A stretch of 64,000 nucleotides of DNA from Bacilli bacterium. GTDB taxonomy: Bacteria > Bacillota_I > Bacilli_A > RF39 > UBA660. The notes beneath the pieces are model-generated. The model saw only the letters and a program-made list of their open reading frames with translations, was not told where the DNA came from and made no database searches. The position numbers were made by a program, and so were the translations under genes. This document shows, one piece after another, positions 34,986 through 43,248 of this stretch. Where the stretch lies: positions 1 to 64,000 of the forward strand of contig JAFUNE010000002.1 in the NCBI GenBank assembly GCA_017473105.1, written 5' to 3'. Position 1 is the stretch's first letter, and each line of letters opens with the position of its first letter.

Positions 34986-35828
34986 TTAATTAAAATTTAT
35001 TAAACTTAGTCCATCTACTACTTTATTTTTACTATCAGATACTTGAAAATGTAAGTGATTACCAGTTGAATAACCTGTAGTTCCAACTTCTGCTATTTGT
35101 TGTCCTTGAGTTACTCTATTATTTTTTTTCACTTTGCTACTGTGAGGATATAAATGCATATAAGTTATAGTATATGTTTCTTCATTTACTGAATCACATT
35201 TAACTTTAATTTGATTTCCTCCACCACCAGATTGACCTGGATTATTAAAATTAAAACTAAAACTAGTTGATATAACTATTCCATCACAGGATGAATATAC
35301 AGGTGTTTTTGCAGGAGAACTAAAATCCCATGCTTGATGTATACTAGATTTACCATAAACAATCCTTTGATGTTTGAAATAACTTGTAGCATGCATATTA
35401 CTAACTTTTAAAGGTGGAACAAATGGTTTATTTTGAATTATATCTATTTGATTAGATTTTGATAAATATTCACTATTACATACTTTTAAAGAATTATATT
35501 TTGATAATAAACACACTTCACTAATTGGTTTAACTTGCTTTAATTCTTTATCTAAATTATCTTCATATATTTCATCAAAAAAAAGATTGTTGTTAGCATT
35601 ATAAAAATATACTAGTCTTGATAATGAAACATATCCATCTCCATTTTTTAAATGCTTGTTAATTGTACTTAAATATCTTGATGCATATTTTGCATTATTT
35701 TCAACATAATCGTCTGTTAAAGTTTCTTCTGATGAATCAAAAATCATAAGACATGAAACAATAATTATAAATAAAAAAGATAATGAGCTTAATAAAGAAA
35801 AAAGAATTAAAATTATTTTCTTTTTCAC
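34986..35828 (-). CDS. Membrane-anchored M23 peptidoglycan endopeptidase
   Basis: A 280-residue protein with an N-terminal membrane helix (residues 4-29) and an extracytoplasmic linker. The M23/LytM domain has the zinc ligands in HQAWDFS (near 167) and HLHFQ (near 258-262), with the GTTGYSTGNHLHF block typical of active enzymes. It opens the cell wall locally for the conjugation channel, replacing the VirB1/CwlT hydrolase of other elements. It overlaps the upstream 158-residue gene by 4 bases, within the VirB4 operon. Confidence 0.9.
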   Translation of the reverse strand: MKKKIILILFSLLSSLSFLFIIIVSCLMIFDSSEETLTDDYVENNAKYASRYLSTINKHLKNGDGYVSLSRLVYFYNANNNLFFDEIYEDNLDKELKQVKPISEVCLLSKYNSLKVCNSEYLSKSNQIDIIQNKPFVPPLKVSNMHATSYFKHQRIVYGKSSIHQAWDFSSPAKTPVYSSCDGIVISTSFSFNFNNPGQSGGGGNQIKVKCDSVNEETYTITYMHLYPHSSKVKKNNRVTQGQQIAEVGTTGYSTGNHLHFQVSDSKNKVVDGLSLINFN

Positions 35829-36301
35829 AATTCTAATTCTTTCTCTTTTAAATATCTATCATCATTAAATCTTAATTCTAAATCACTATAACCTATTATT
35901 TTATATTCACAATCATTTATTTCTATAACATCTTGAAGATTATATTTTATTACTTCATTTTGGAAGATATCAAATTCATTACTATCATATTCATTTAAAT
36001 GATATTTATCCCAATCTTCATTTGTAATATGACACATAGATGCATCTGTATTGCATACAACATCATAAACATCACAAAGCAATTTACAACATTCACTTAT
36101 TTTGGGAAGATTAATGTAATCATTAAAATTATCTAAAAAATGTTTCTCAAAAACATTCTCAATATCATTTTCTTTTACTGATTCTTGTTCAATACTAGCA
36201 ATTACATTAGCTTTAGGTATTTCATTTTCATATAAGATAGCATTACACCTTACATCTCCATAGTCTGTTTTCCAAATATTATATAGCTCAATTCTTTTCA
36301 T
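35825..36301 (-). CDS. Uncharacterised 158-residue acidic ICE protein
   Basis: A soluble, strongly acidic protein with five cysteines, several close together (ECCKLLCDVYDVVC). It has no signal or membrane helix and is not recognised. It sits between VirB4 (14-base overlap) and the M23 hydrolase (4-base overlap), so it is part of the transfer operon. The cysteine spacing does not make a standard zinc motif. Confidence 0.55.
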   Translation of the reverse strand: MKRIELYNIWKTDYGDVRCNAILYENEIPKANVIASIEQESVKENDIENVFEKHFLDNFNDYINLPKISECCKLLCDVYDVVCNTDASMCHITNEDWDKYHLNEYDSNEFDIFQNEVIKYNLQDVIEINDCEYKIIGYSDLELRFNDDRYLKEKELEL

Positions 36302-38726
36302 TATCTTCTCCCATTAATTCCTTTTCAAGTTCTGTAGCTTCAATCTTTATACTTAACCTTGTTTTGGAATCTATGTTTAATAAGAACTCTCCTTGTTTAC
36401 AAGTATTTAAAAAAGATACTTGCGTATCTGTTAATGGATTATTTTTAAACAAATCAAAATATGCTTTTAAATCATCTTCTTTTAACATACCAACTAATTG
36501 ATATTGACAATTATTAAATATAGCTGTTGCATGTCTTAATATTTGATGATTTCCTACAAAGTCTTTTATTGATTGAGTTGATACTACTAATGAACCAGAA
36601 TACTTTCTTAATCTTCTAGCAAGTTGACCAAATGTTTTTAAAACTTCAAAGTTATCTTCATCTATAAACAAATGAAATTCATCTACTATTATCATTATAT
36701 GCTTTTTAACATTTGATCTATCATTAATTATTTTATTTGAAACAATATTATTATTTAAATATGTAAGTAAATTTAATATTTGAGTGTTTATTAATCTACT
36801 ATTTTTTGAATATAGCAATTCTTGAATATTAAAAGCAATTAAATCATTATTTAAATTTATATTAGTATATCCATCAAATAAGTATGAGTCAGTTCCTGAT
36901 AAGAATCTTGATAATAATATATCTAATTGCTCAATTAGATTTTTCTTTTCATCACTTTTAATTTCTTTTGAATATTCTGATAAATAGTTATATAGTTCTG
37001 ATAAAGTTGGATAATCTTCTGGTTTAAATGATTCTAAAGTATTAATAGATGTATTTTTAAATATTCCCTTTTTGTTATATAACTTTTCAGTAATATTTAT
37101 TAACATTATCAATTCTTTTTCATTTATATTTTCAAATGAAGATTTAAAAAATGCTTCTAAAAATCCTAAATGTTTTGACAACGGACAATCTATTTCTTTT
37201 GTTTCTTCATCATCACTTTCAATATACCTTATTTGTAGTGGATTTATTATTCCACCTTTTCTTGAATATAAGTCTATATATTCTCCACCATTTCTTTTAA
37301 CTAATTTTTCATATTCATTTTCTGCATCAAATATAAATATTTTAGTTCCTTTAACAAATTCATTTATTATCATCTTTTTCATAGTAAATGATTTACCACC
37401 ACCAGTTGATGACACGATAGCTATATTATGAGATGTTCTTAAATTATTTAAAAAATAATTATCAAAAAAAACAGGTAAATCTGTATGCAAATCACTTCCT
37501 AATAAATAACCTAATGAATCATTAAAATTGGTTTTGGTAAATGGATATCCAGCAGATAAAGTTAGTGATGGAAGATATATTGAATAGTCTTTTAATGATT
37601 TAGTTGTTATATCATAACTTTGCCATGTTTCAAGTTGTCTTAATCTTGGCACATCTAATTTAATATGATAATTATCAGCTAATAATTTCAATACTCTTAA
37701 TGTTTCTTGTCTTTCTTCTAAATTTCCAGTAATTAATAATATAAGAGATACTTCCTTTATCTTTTCATCACCGTTTTTAATATTATTCATTAACATTAAG
37801 AAGTTTTCTTCCTGCCTATCAAGTTCAGTTGCATCACTTAATTTTTTAGTTGTATTTCTATCTGCTAGTAAGAATTGATATTGTGAATTAACCCATCTAA
37901 TTAATTCCTCTTGACTAATAGTATCTTTAATAGTTAAACAACTTCTTACATTTGGTAAATTATATATTCCTTCTAAAAATAATTCATCTATAAATGGTGG
38001 AATTGTTTTAATAGTAGCAAGTTGAAATTCTTTATCATCAAAGACTAAACTACTAATTCTTTCAGTTACATTTAAAGGGCAAGCAAGTTCAGGTAAATCA
38101 CTCCATATAAGTTGATCTAATGTGTTACTTTCTAAATATAGATTCGATATAAATTTAAATATTTCTAGTCTATTATGAATGACCTCTGCATGTAATCTTG
38201 GTTGAATGTTATTTAATATTTCTGCTATTTCATATAACTGTTTATCTAACTTTTCTACTGAATCAGAAATAACTACCCAATAATAAATACTTGATATTGT
38301 AAAATTATTATTTTCTAAATGTTCTATTAATTCTTTATTTTCATTTAATAATCTACGTCTTTTATCATCATTTGAATATTCATTAATTAGCTTATCTAAA
38401 TTTATTTTATTATTATTTAAGTTAATCTTGTCATCTATCTTATAACATTTTAAATTTAGATCTTTTATTTGATAAAGTGACTTTAAAGCATAAAAGAAAT
38501 TATTCTTTTCTTGCTTACTTGATAAAGATAAGTCGATAGCTTTTATTTCTAGTAGTGTTGCAACTTCTCCACTTTTTAAATAAATTGTTCCTATATCGTC
38601 TATTTCTTTAACATTAGATAAATAATAAGAATTTTTTATTCTCTTTTTCATTTGAGATTTTGAAATATATTTTTTCTTATTATTTTTTTTTATTTTATTT
38701 AATAATTTATCTTTTCTATTTTTCAT
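36288..38726 (-). CDS. virB4: Conjugation ATPase VirB4/TraE-like
   Basis: An 812-residue cytoplasmic ATPase that energises the transfer channel. The N-terminal domain (residues 50-400) carries typical VirB4 segments such as YLLGSDLHTDLPVFFDN before the P-loop SSTGGGKSFTMKK near 440. The Walker B IIVDEFHLFIDED is near 685 and VVSTQSIKDFVGN follows. It is normal in length for Gram-positive VirB4. RBS AAAGGAG is a few bases upstream. Confidence 0.93.
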   Translation of the reverse strand: MKNRKDKLLNKIKKNNKKKYISKSQMKKRIKNSYYLSNVKEIDDIGTIYLKSGEVATLLEIKAIDLSLSSKQEKNNFFYALKSLYQIKDLNLKCYKIDDKINLNNNKINLDKLINEYSNDDKRRRLLNENKELIEHLENNNFTISSIYYWVVISDSVEKLDKQLYEIAEILNNIQPRLHAEVIHNRLEIFKFISNLYLESNTLDQLIWSDLPELACPLNVTERISSLVFDDKEFQLATIKTIPPFIDELFLEGIYNLPNVRSCLTIKDTISQEELIRWVNSQYQFLLADRNTTKKLSDATELDRQEENFLMLMNNIKNGDEKIKEVSLILLITGNLEERQETLRVLKLLADNYHIKLDVPRLRQLETWQSYDITTKSLKDYSIYLPSLTLSAGYPFTKTNFNDSLGYLLGSDLHTDLPVFFDNYFLNNLRTSHNIAIVSSTGGGKSFTMKKMIINEFVKGTKIFIFDAENEYEKLVKRNGGEYIDLYSRKGGIINPLQIRYIESDDEETKEIDCPLSKHLGFLEAFFKSSFENINEKELIMLINITEKLYNKKGIFKNTSINTLESFKPEDYPTLSELYNYLSEYSKEIKSDEKKNLIEQLDILLSRFLSGTDSYLFDGYTNINLNNDLIAFNIQELLYSKNSRLINTQILNLLTYLNNNIVSNKIINDRSNVKKHIMIIVDEFHLFIDEDNFEVLKTFGQLARRLRKYSGSLVVSTQSIKDFVGNHQILRHATAIFNNCQYQLVGMLKEDDLKAYFDLFKNNPLTDTQVSFLNTCKQGEFLLNIDSKTRLSIKIEATELEKELMGEDNEKN

Positions 38727-38743
38727 AAACTCCTTTCCAAAAT

Positions 38744-38767
38744 AAAAAGATGTCCTTGCATCCTTTT
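38744..38767 (-). terminator. Imperfect hairpin between 89-residue gene and virB4
   Basis: A stem of AAAAGGATG and CATCTTTT with one bulge, followed by TATTTT on the minus strand, in the 56-base gap before virB4. It is a weak terminator or attenuator. Confidence 0.45.
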
Positions 38768-38782
38768 ATAGTTGTTATTATT

Positions 38783-39052
38783 CTAAATTTTATTTTTATA
38801 CCTTGGCTTTACTATTTCAAACACTTCTCTATATACTTTACTTAATGCAGTATCATCGATTTTTATTAGCATCTCTTTTAATCTCTTATTAGTTGGTTCC
38901 TTTGAATATGGATGTTCAAATATTAATTGAATATTACTAACAATATCTGATAAAGTGACTCTTCCATATTTATCGAAATAATCCTCATCATCTATTATTT
39001 TTTTGGAATCTTTTGTTAAATTTATATATATATATGGTAAATTATTTTTCAT
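38783..39052 (-). CDS. Uncharacterised 89-residue ICE protein
   Basis: A small soluble protein starting MKNNLPYIYINLTKDSKKII, with a helical C-terminal part (TNKRLKEMLIKIDDTALSKVYREVFEIVKPRYKNKI). It lies between the VirB3-like and VirB4 genes. No motif identifies it. The length and position suggest a T4SS accessory protein. A GGGGG-type ribosome binding site lies before the start. Confidence 0.55.
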   Translation of the reverse strand: MKNNLPYIYINLTKDSKKIIDDEDYFDKYGRVTLSDIVSNIQLIFEHPYSKEPTNKRLKEMLIKIDDTALSKVYREVFEIVKPRYKNKI

Positions 39053-39081
39053 ATTTTCTCCCCCTTTAATTAAGTATTATA

Positions 39082-39348
39082 TCATATTCTTTTATATACA
39101 TAGCTCTTAATTCTAAAAACATAAGATATAAACATTATTATTATTTTATACATTCTATTCTTTTTAGAAAGATTAATTGGAATAAGCATAAATAATATTA
39201 TTGATATAAAAACTAATGATATTATTCTTGTTTCTTTTATCATAAATAAGACTAAAAATAAAATAATACTTGGTAATGCAATATACAAATCTGTATATTC
39301 AATATATTTACCAAGTGTTTTTTTAATACTTTTAAGTGTTATATACAT
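39082..39348 (-). CDS. VirB3/PrgI-like small membrane protein
   Basis: An 88-residue protein with two to three hydrophobic segments (IALPSIILFLVLFMI, IISLVFISIILFMLIPI, YKIIIMFISYVF) and a short N-terminal cytoplasmic part. VirB3/PrgI-type proteins are small bitopic or polytopic channel components encoded just before VirB4, which is the position here. It shares one base with the end of the VirB6-like gene. The family assignment is from topology and context, not motifs. Confidence 0.65.
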   Translation of the reverse strand: MYITLKSIKKTLGKYIEYTDLYIALPSIILFLVLFMIKETRIISLVFISIILFMLIPINLSKKNRMYKIIIMFISYVFRIKSYVYKRI

Positions 39349-40709
39349 TATTTCCTCCTTAAATATCTCCTTCTATAAATATTTTTTGTAGGATCCATTG
39401 TACTAATTGCATCTCCTACATTTCTATATCCACTTGTTCTAAGTGATTTACCAATTGAAGATGGAGTTTTATTTTGTATACCAGTTCCAAATTTAGATAT
39501 GGCATTTCCTAAATTACTTCTAGCACTTCCAACTTTTGAATTTTCACTTATCTTTTTACCAAAACTTGATATTGTTTTTCCTGCAGATGAAAACAATTTA
39601 TTTCCACCTAAATTACCAGCACAAGATGTAAGAGTACCTGCACCAACAAGTCCAGCACCAATTGAAGCAAGTCCTCCAGCTACTGCACCAGTTCTTACTG
39701 CATTTCCAAAATGACTCATTGACATTAATTGTTCTCTTCCAGAATTTACTGCTACATTTCCACCTACAAATCTATTTATTACTTGTGAGCCGGTTAATAA
39801 GAATGTTGCACATCCAATATAAAGAATTGATTTAATTACCATATCTTTAATTGGTGCATTACTAAAGAAAGTTGTATTTTGTACTGACTTCATAAGAAGT
39901 GCAGTAAGACCAATTATTAGCATTATTACTGCACCTTGTAATATTAAAGATACTAGATGTTGAAATAATGCACTTCTTCTTGATTTATCTCCTACTGATG
40001 TAGCAAATATAATTGGAGAGATAACAAATAAGAATAAAAACTCAATTTGTCTTCTTGCTAACATCATTCCACTAAAGAATAATGCATATAAGAAAAATCC
40101 ACCAACTATGATACTCATTATCCAATTTATAGAATATTTGTATTCTTCTTCATCTGGTAGTATCCACCTTGAATTAGTAATAAATTTATCATTATACATT
40201 TTCCTTTTAGTAAAATTATCATTTTTAATATATTTACTTATATCATCATTTTTAAATTCATCTGATTCTTTATATGCATCTGTATATGAGATATATTCAA
40301 TCAACATATTATTTGCTAGTGTTGTATCTTTTGAACTAAATACACTTGCTGTATAACCACTTAAATTTATTGATAAATAAGAAGCTTGGACAAATATAAA
40401 AGTTGATAATATCATCAAAAAACCACACTTAATAATATCTTTTATAATCTGTTCCATTGAAAGACCTTCATCCGGATCTATTATCTTTTTAATAAAATTA
40501 TAAATTGAAAATAATGCTAGTACCGTTACTGATATTGCAAATATTCCAGTATATAATCTTCTAAACATACTTTCATTTGAAATTGAATTAACTATATCTA
40601 AAGCATTTATTTCTTTTAATATATCAAATAAAGAATCAATCAAAGAATATATAAAATTAATTATTGCCCATCCAAGAGTTCTAAGTAAATCTAATGCTTT
40701 ATTTAACAT
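39348..40709 (-). CDS. VirB6/TrbL-like polytopic membrane protein
   Basis: About 453 residues with five to six membrane helices between residues 45 and 330, including a region FLFLFVISPIIFATSVGDKSRR with basic residues after it, as in VirB6/TrbL-like conjugation proteins of Firmicutes. The last 120 residues are glycine- and serine-rich and low-complexity (GASGLASIGAGLVGAGT-like), probably cytoplasmic. The ATG at 40709 follows AGGAG; the frame opens two codons earlier at a GTG. It forms the inner-membrane channel with VirB3 and VirB4. Confidence 0.78.
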   Translation of the reverse strand: MLNKALDLLRTLGWAIINFIYSLIDSLFDILKEINALDIVNSISNESMFRRLYTGIFAISVTVLALFSIYNFIKKIIDPDEGLSMEQIIKDIIKCGFLMILSTFIFVQASYLSINLSGYTASVFSSKDTTLANNMLIEYISYTDAYKESDEFKNDDISKYIKNDNFTKRKMYNDKFITNSRWILPDEEEYKYSINWIMSIIVGGFFLYALFFSGMMLARRQIEFLFLFVISPIIFATSVGDKSRRSALFQHLVSLILQGAVIMLIIGLTALLMKSVQNTTFFSNAPIKDMVIKSILYIGCATFLLTGSQVINRFVGGNVAVNSGREQLMSMSHFGNAVRTGAVAGGLASIGAGLVGAGTLTSCAGNLGGNKLFSSAGKTISSFGKKISENSKVGSARSNLGNAISKFGTGIQNKTPSSIGKSLRTSGYRNVGDAISTMDPTKNIYRRRYLRRK

Positions 40710-40717
40710 AAACACTC

Positions 40718-41002
40718 CTAAAACAAATCAATAATTAAATTAACAAGTGATATTGCAAGTATTATTCCTGCTATACCTATTAATGTCTGAATTATTCTTT
40801 GTTTAACTCTTCCCTTTTGATCTACATCAACAACTGCATATAAGATAAATCCAATTACAAGTGAAACACCTGCTGCTGCTATTCCAATTGATAATGCCCA
40901 GTTAGTTAAAGTCTTTAGTGCTTTTAAAATAGAATTAATATTGTATCCTCCACCTTCAAGATGATCTATATCTAACAACATAAATGTATTTAATAATTTC
41001 AT
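40718..41002 (-). CDS. VirB2/TrbC-like pilin-like membrane protein
   Basis: 94 residues with two hydrophobic helices (WALSIGIAAAGVSLVIGFILYAVV and QTLIGIAGIILAISLVNLIIDLF) joined by a short basic loop DVDQKGRVKQR. This is the TrbC/VirB2 layout, but there is no cleavable signal peptide: the start is a polar segment with GGGYN. AGGAGG precedes the ATG at 41002. It lies directly before the VirB6-like gene. Confidence 0.75.
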   Translation of the reverse strand: MKLLNTFMLLDIDHLEGGGYNINSILKALKTLTNWALSIGIAAAGVSLVIGFILYAVVDVDQKGRVKQRIIQTLIGIAGIILAISLVNLIIDLF

Positions 41003-41014
41003 ATTAACCACCTC

Positions 41015-41269
41015 CTAATAAATAGAATTAATAAAATCAACAAGTTTTAAGTCTTCTTTAAAGAAAGAAAAAGGATTAATATTCATTGTTTTACATATAT
41101 TAACTAACATTAGAAAATCCATATCCTTGATATCTCCATTAATTAATTTTTCAACTTCTTGTTTTCCTAAATGAGAATAAGAAGCTAATTGATTAACTGT
41201 ATATCCAGATTTATTAATTTCTTCTATCAGTCTTTGACAAGAATCATCTTTTAATATTTCTGTTAACAT
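41015..41269 (-). CDS. Small XRE-like helix-turn-helix protein
   Basis: 84 residues, start set by GGAGG five bases before the ATG at 41269. The segment TVNQLASYSHLGKQEVEKLINGDIKDMDF, with leucines and glycines placed as in Cro/CI helix-turn-helix domains, lies in the middle; the C-terminal helix is acidic. It may be a regulator of the transfer genes that follow. It lies directly before the VirB2-like gene. Confidence 0.6.
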   Translation of the reverse strand: MLTEILKDDSCQRLIEEINKSGYTVNQLASYSHLGKQEVEKLINGDIKDMDFLMLVNICKTMNINPFSFFKEDLKLVDFINSIY

Positions 41270-41290
41270 GTTTACCTCCATAAAATTTTA

Positions 41291-41347
41291 GAGGTAAGAA
41301 ACAAATCTTACCTCAATAACAAAGAGGAAAGATTGTCTTTCCTCTTT
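41291..41347 (-). terminator. Tandem hairpins between ssb and the XRE/transfer genes
   Basis: Two perfect stems: GAGGTAAG/CTTACCTC (41291-41314) and an 11-bp AAAGAGGAAAG/CTTTCCTCTTT (41321-41347). On the minus strand the longer one comes first, right at the ssb stop codon, followed by a moderate T tract. They could act as terminator plus attenuator. Confidence 0.7.
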
Positions 41348-41706
41348 TAAACTTCCATATCATTATCTTCTTCTTTATCATGAGATTTTGAAGAACTTAA
41401 GAATGATATTTTTTCAGCAACTACATTCATAGTATACTTTTTATCCCCTTCTTCAGTTTCATAACTACCTGTTTGAATTCTACCTTTAACCCCAACTATA
41501 TCGCCTTTTTTGCAATATTCAGCTGTAGATTCAGCTATTCCATTCCATAATGTACATTTGATGAAATCTGTATCATAAGTTCCATCAACATTTTTATAAC
41601 TTCTAGGTACTGCTACTGTAATTGTACTAATCTTTTTTCCATCTTCAGTTTCTTCTACTTGAGGATCACTAACTAGTCTTCCAGCTATTACTATTTGATT
41701 TAACAT
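41347..41706 (-). CDS. ssb: Single-stranded DNA-binding protein (ICE copy 1)
   Basis: A 119-residue protein with one OB-fold: MLNQIVIAGRLVSDPQVEE, ISTITVAVPRSYKN and IKCTLWNGIAESTAEYCKKGDIVGVKGRIQTGSYE are the SSB core. The tail EEDNDMEV is acidic but ends in MEV instead of the usual DDIPF, so its contacts with host SSB partners may differ. ICE-encoded SSBs protect the transferred strand in the recipient. Confidence 0.9.
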   Translation of the reverse strand: MLNQIVIAGRLVSDPQVEETEDGKKISTITVAVPRSYKNVDGTYDTDFIKCTLWNGIAESTAEYCKKGDIVGVKGRIQTGSYETEEGDKKYTMNVVAEKISFLSSSKSHDKEEDNDMEV

Positions 41707-41721
41707 TATTAAAAAACCTCC

Positions 41722-42102
41722 TTACATTTCTACTGCATTATTATGCATAACTATGCTTAATATTTTTTGATTTGTTTTTTCTATTGATTCTTGATTAAAT
41801 CTTTCTTTATACTTTTCAATTTGCTCATCAGTAAGCGATCTATCCTCACCATCATCTGCACATTCTCTAGCAATTATAAAAGTTCCAGCAATTATATCAT
41901 AACCAATATCTCTGTTATACTCCGAGCCATTTATTTTACCTTCTTCATTGCAGATAAGTACAACACTATCATCATCTAATAATCTTACGTATTCTATATA
42001 TCCATCTACGATTTGTTGCTTATCTCTAAGTCTATTTGATATGACTTTTTCATAAGGTAATTTATTTGGCTCTACTACGAGTACTTTTATATTTCTTTGC
42101 AT
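41722..42102 (-). CDS. DUF3846-like protein
   Basis: A 126-residue protein. The pattern IKVLVVEPNKLPYEKVISN, QQIVDGYIEYVRL, VLICNEEGKINGSEYNRDIGYDIIAGTFIIA matches DUF3846, a family common on conjugative elements and in Clostridia. Function is unknown. It lies between the two SSB genes, in the same block as other DNA-handling accessory genes. The tail ends in NNAVEM. Confidence 0.75.
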   Translation of the reverse strand: MQRNIKVLVVEPNKLPYEKVISNRLRDKQQIVDGYIEYVRLLDDDSVVLICNEEGKINGSEYNRDIGYDIIAGTFIIARECADDGEDRSLTDEQIEKYKERFNQESIEKTNQKILSIVMHNNAVEM

Positions 42103-42123
42103 TTCATCACCTCCTTTGATTCA

Positions 42124-42150
42124 ATAAAAAAGGAAGTCTATTAAACTTCC
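42124..42150 (-). terminator. Intrinsic terminator after second SSB gene
   Basis: A stem GGAAGT/ACTTCC (42132-42150) followed by TTTTTTATTG on the minus strand, overlapping the stop codon. Confidence 0.75.
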
Positions 42151-42524
42151 ATATTATTGTTTTCATTTAACCAATCATAATCAAATATTTCTTCTTGTTT
42201 TTCATTTGATAAAGCTCTACTATCACTACCAATTAAAGATATAACTGTTTTATTATTTTTATCTTTATATACTTTTACTTTCCCAAAAACATTTATATAC
42301 TTACCAACATCTAAATTACTTTCAAAATTTTTAAAATGTTTTTCAAAAATCTTTATATCAAAGAAATTTGGTTCATCTTTTGTTTTTCCATTTTTATCTT
42401 TATATTTTGTATTTTGACATATAGTAAAATATCTAAATTTTGTTCCATTTGATTGCTCTTTAATTTCATTAACTTTAGCTACATTTCCTACTAAAGAAAA
42501 TGAATTAAAAATATTATGATTCAT
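42141..42524 (-). CDS. SSB-like protein (ICE copy 2)
   Basis: A 127-residue OB-fold protein: FSLVGNVAKVNEIKEQ, FRYFTICQNTKYKDKNGKTKDEPNFFDIKIF and VGKYINVFGKVKVYKDKN follow the SSB layout but with low similarity to copy 1. The tail FDYDWLNENNNMEV ends in MEV, as in copy 1, and its YDWLNE resembles DnaD-like tails. Two distinct SSBs in one element suggest separate tasks, for example replication after transfer and annealing. The start has GGAGG upstream. Confidence 0.75.
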   Translation of the reverse strand: MNHNIFNSFSLVGNVAKVNEIKEQSNGTKFRYFTICQNTKYKDKNGKTKDEPNFFDIKIFEKHFKNFESNLDVGKYINVFGKVKVYKDKNNKTVISLIGSDSRALSNEKQEEIFDYDWLNENNNMEV

Positions 42525-42627
42525 TTTGTCCCTCCTATACTAATAAACTTTTTAAATAAATAAATTTTTATTAAATAAATTATTTTTTAAATAACTAAAA
42601 TTATAAATATAACTAATAAAATGTTAT

Positions 42628-43248
42628 CTAATATTTTGAAGCATTATTTAAATAAGCTATATAGACTATCTGTTTATCAGTGTGTCTCTTACATGTAATT
42701 AAAAGAAGTGTAGTTTTAGATCCATCTCTATGAATAATAGCATTACCACTCTTTTTTATTTCATATGAACTTGCTAATTTATACTCATATTTAACATTTT
42801 TATAATATATATAAATGGTGTCATTTAATTTTAATTTATTTAATGTATTAAAAAAGGAAACACTACTATTTCCATTATGTGCAGCAAGAATCAGATTTCC
42901 ATTTTTAATATCAGGCATATCTGATTCTTTTATTACTTGAATATTTCTTGATACTTTATTACAAGATTCATTAACCTTACATAAACCTTTTTTAAGACTT
43001 ATTTTAGGTATTTCTATAATCATATTATATTGTTTTTCTTTCTTTGGTTTCTCTTCTTTTATCTCTTCAATTATTGGTTCTTCAATAATCTCTTTTTTCT
43101 CTATATAATCATTTATTAATTCAATTTCATATGTTACTTTTTCTTTAAAAGAAACATATTTATATAATAAATAACCACAAGATATTAAAAGTAAAATGAT
43201 ACCAAATACTATTATGATAATATTACTTTTTCTTCTTTTTACTCGCAT
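42628..43248 (-). CDS. Sortase (class D-like) encoded by the ICE
   Basis: A 206-residue transpeptidase with an N-terminal membrane helix (residues 11-30). The catalytic triad is visible: H in LAAHNGNSSVSFF near 123, C in LLITCKRH near 184 and R near 192-195. It overlaps the end of the adhesin gene by 26 bases, so it is a dedicated partner that anchors this adhesin to the cell wall. Class is uncertain; class D or a similar small sortase is the best fit. Confidence 0.85.
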   Translation of the reverse strand: MRVKRRKSNIIIIVFGIILLLISCGYLLYKYVSFKEKVTYEIELINDYIEKKEIIEEPIIEEIKEEKPKKEKQYNMIIEIPKISLKKGLCKVNESCNKVSRNIQVIKESDMPDIKNGNLILAAHNGNSSVSFFNTLNKLKLNDTIYIYYKNVKYEYKLASSYEIKKSGNAIIHRDGSKTTLLLITCKRHTDKQIVYIAYLNNASKY

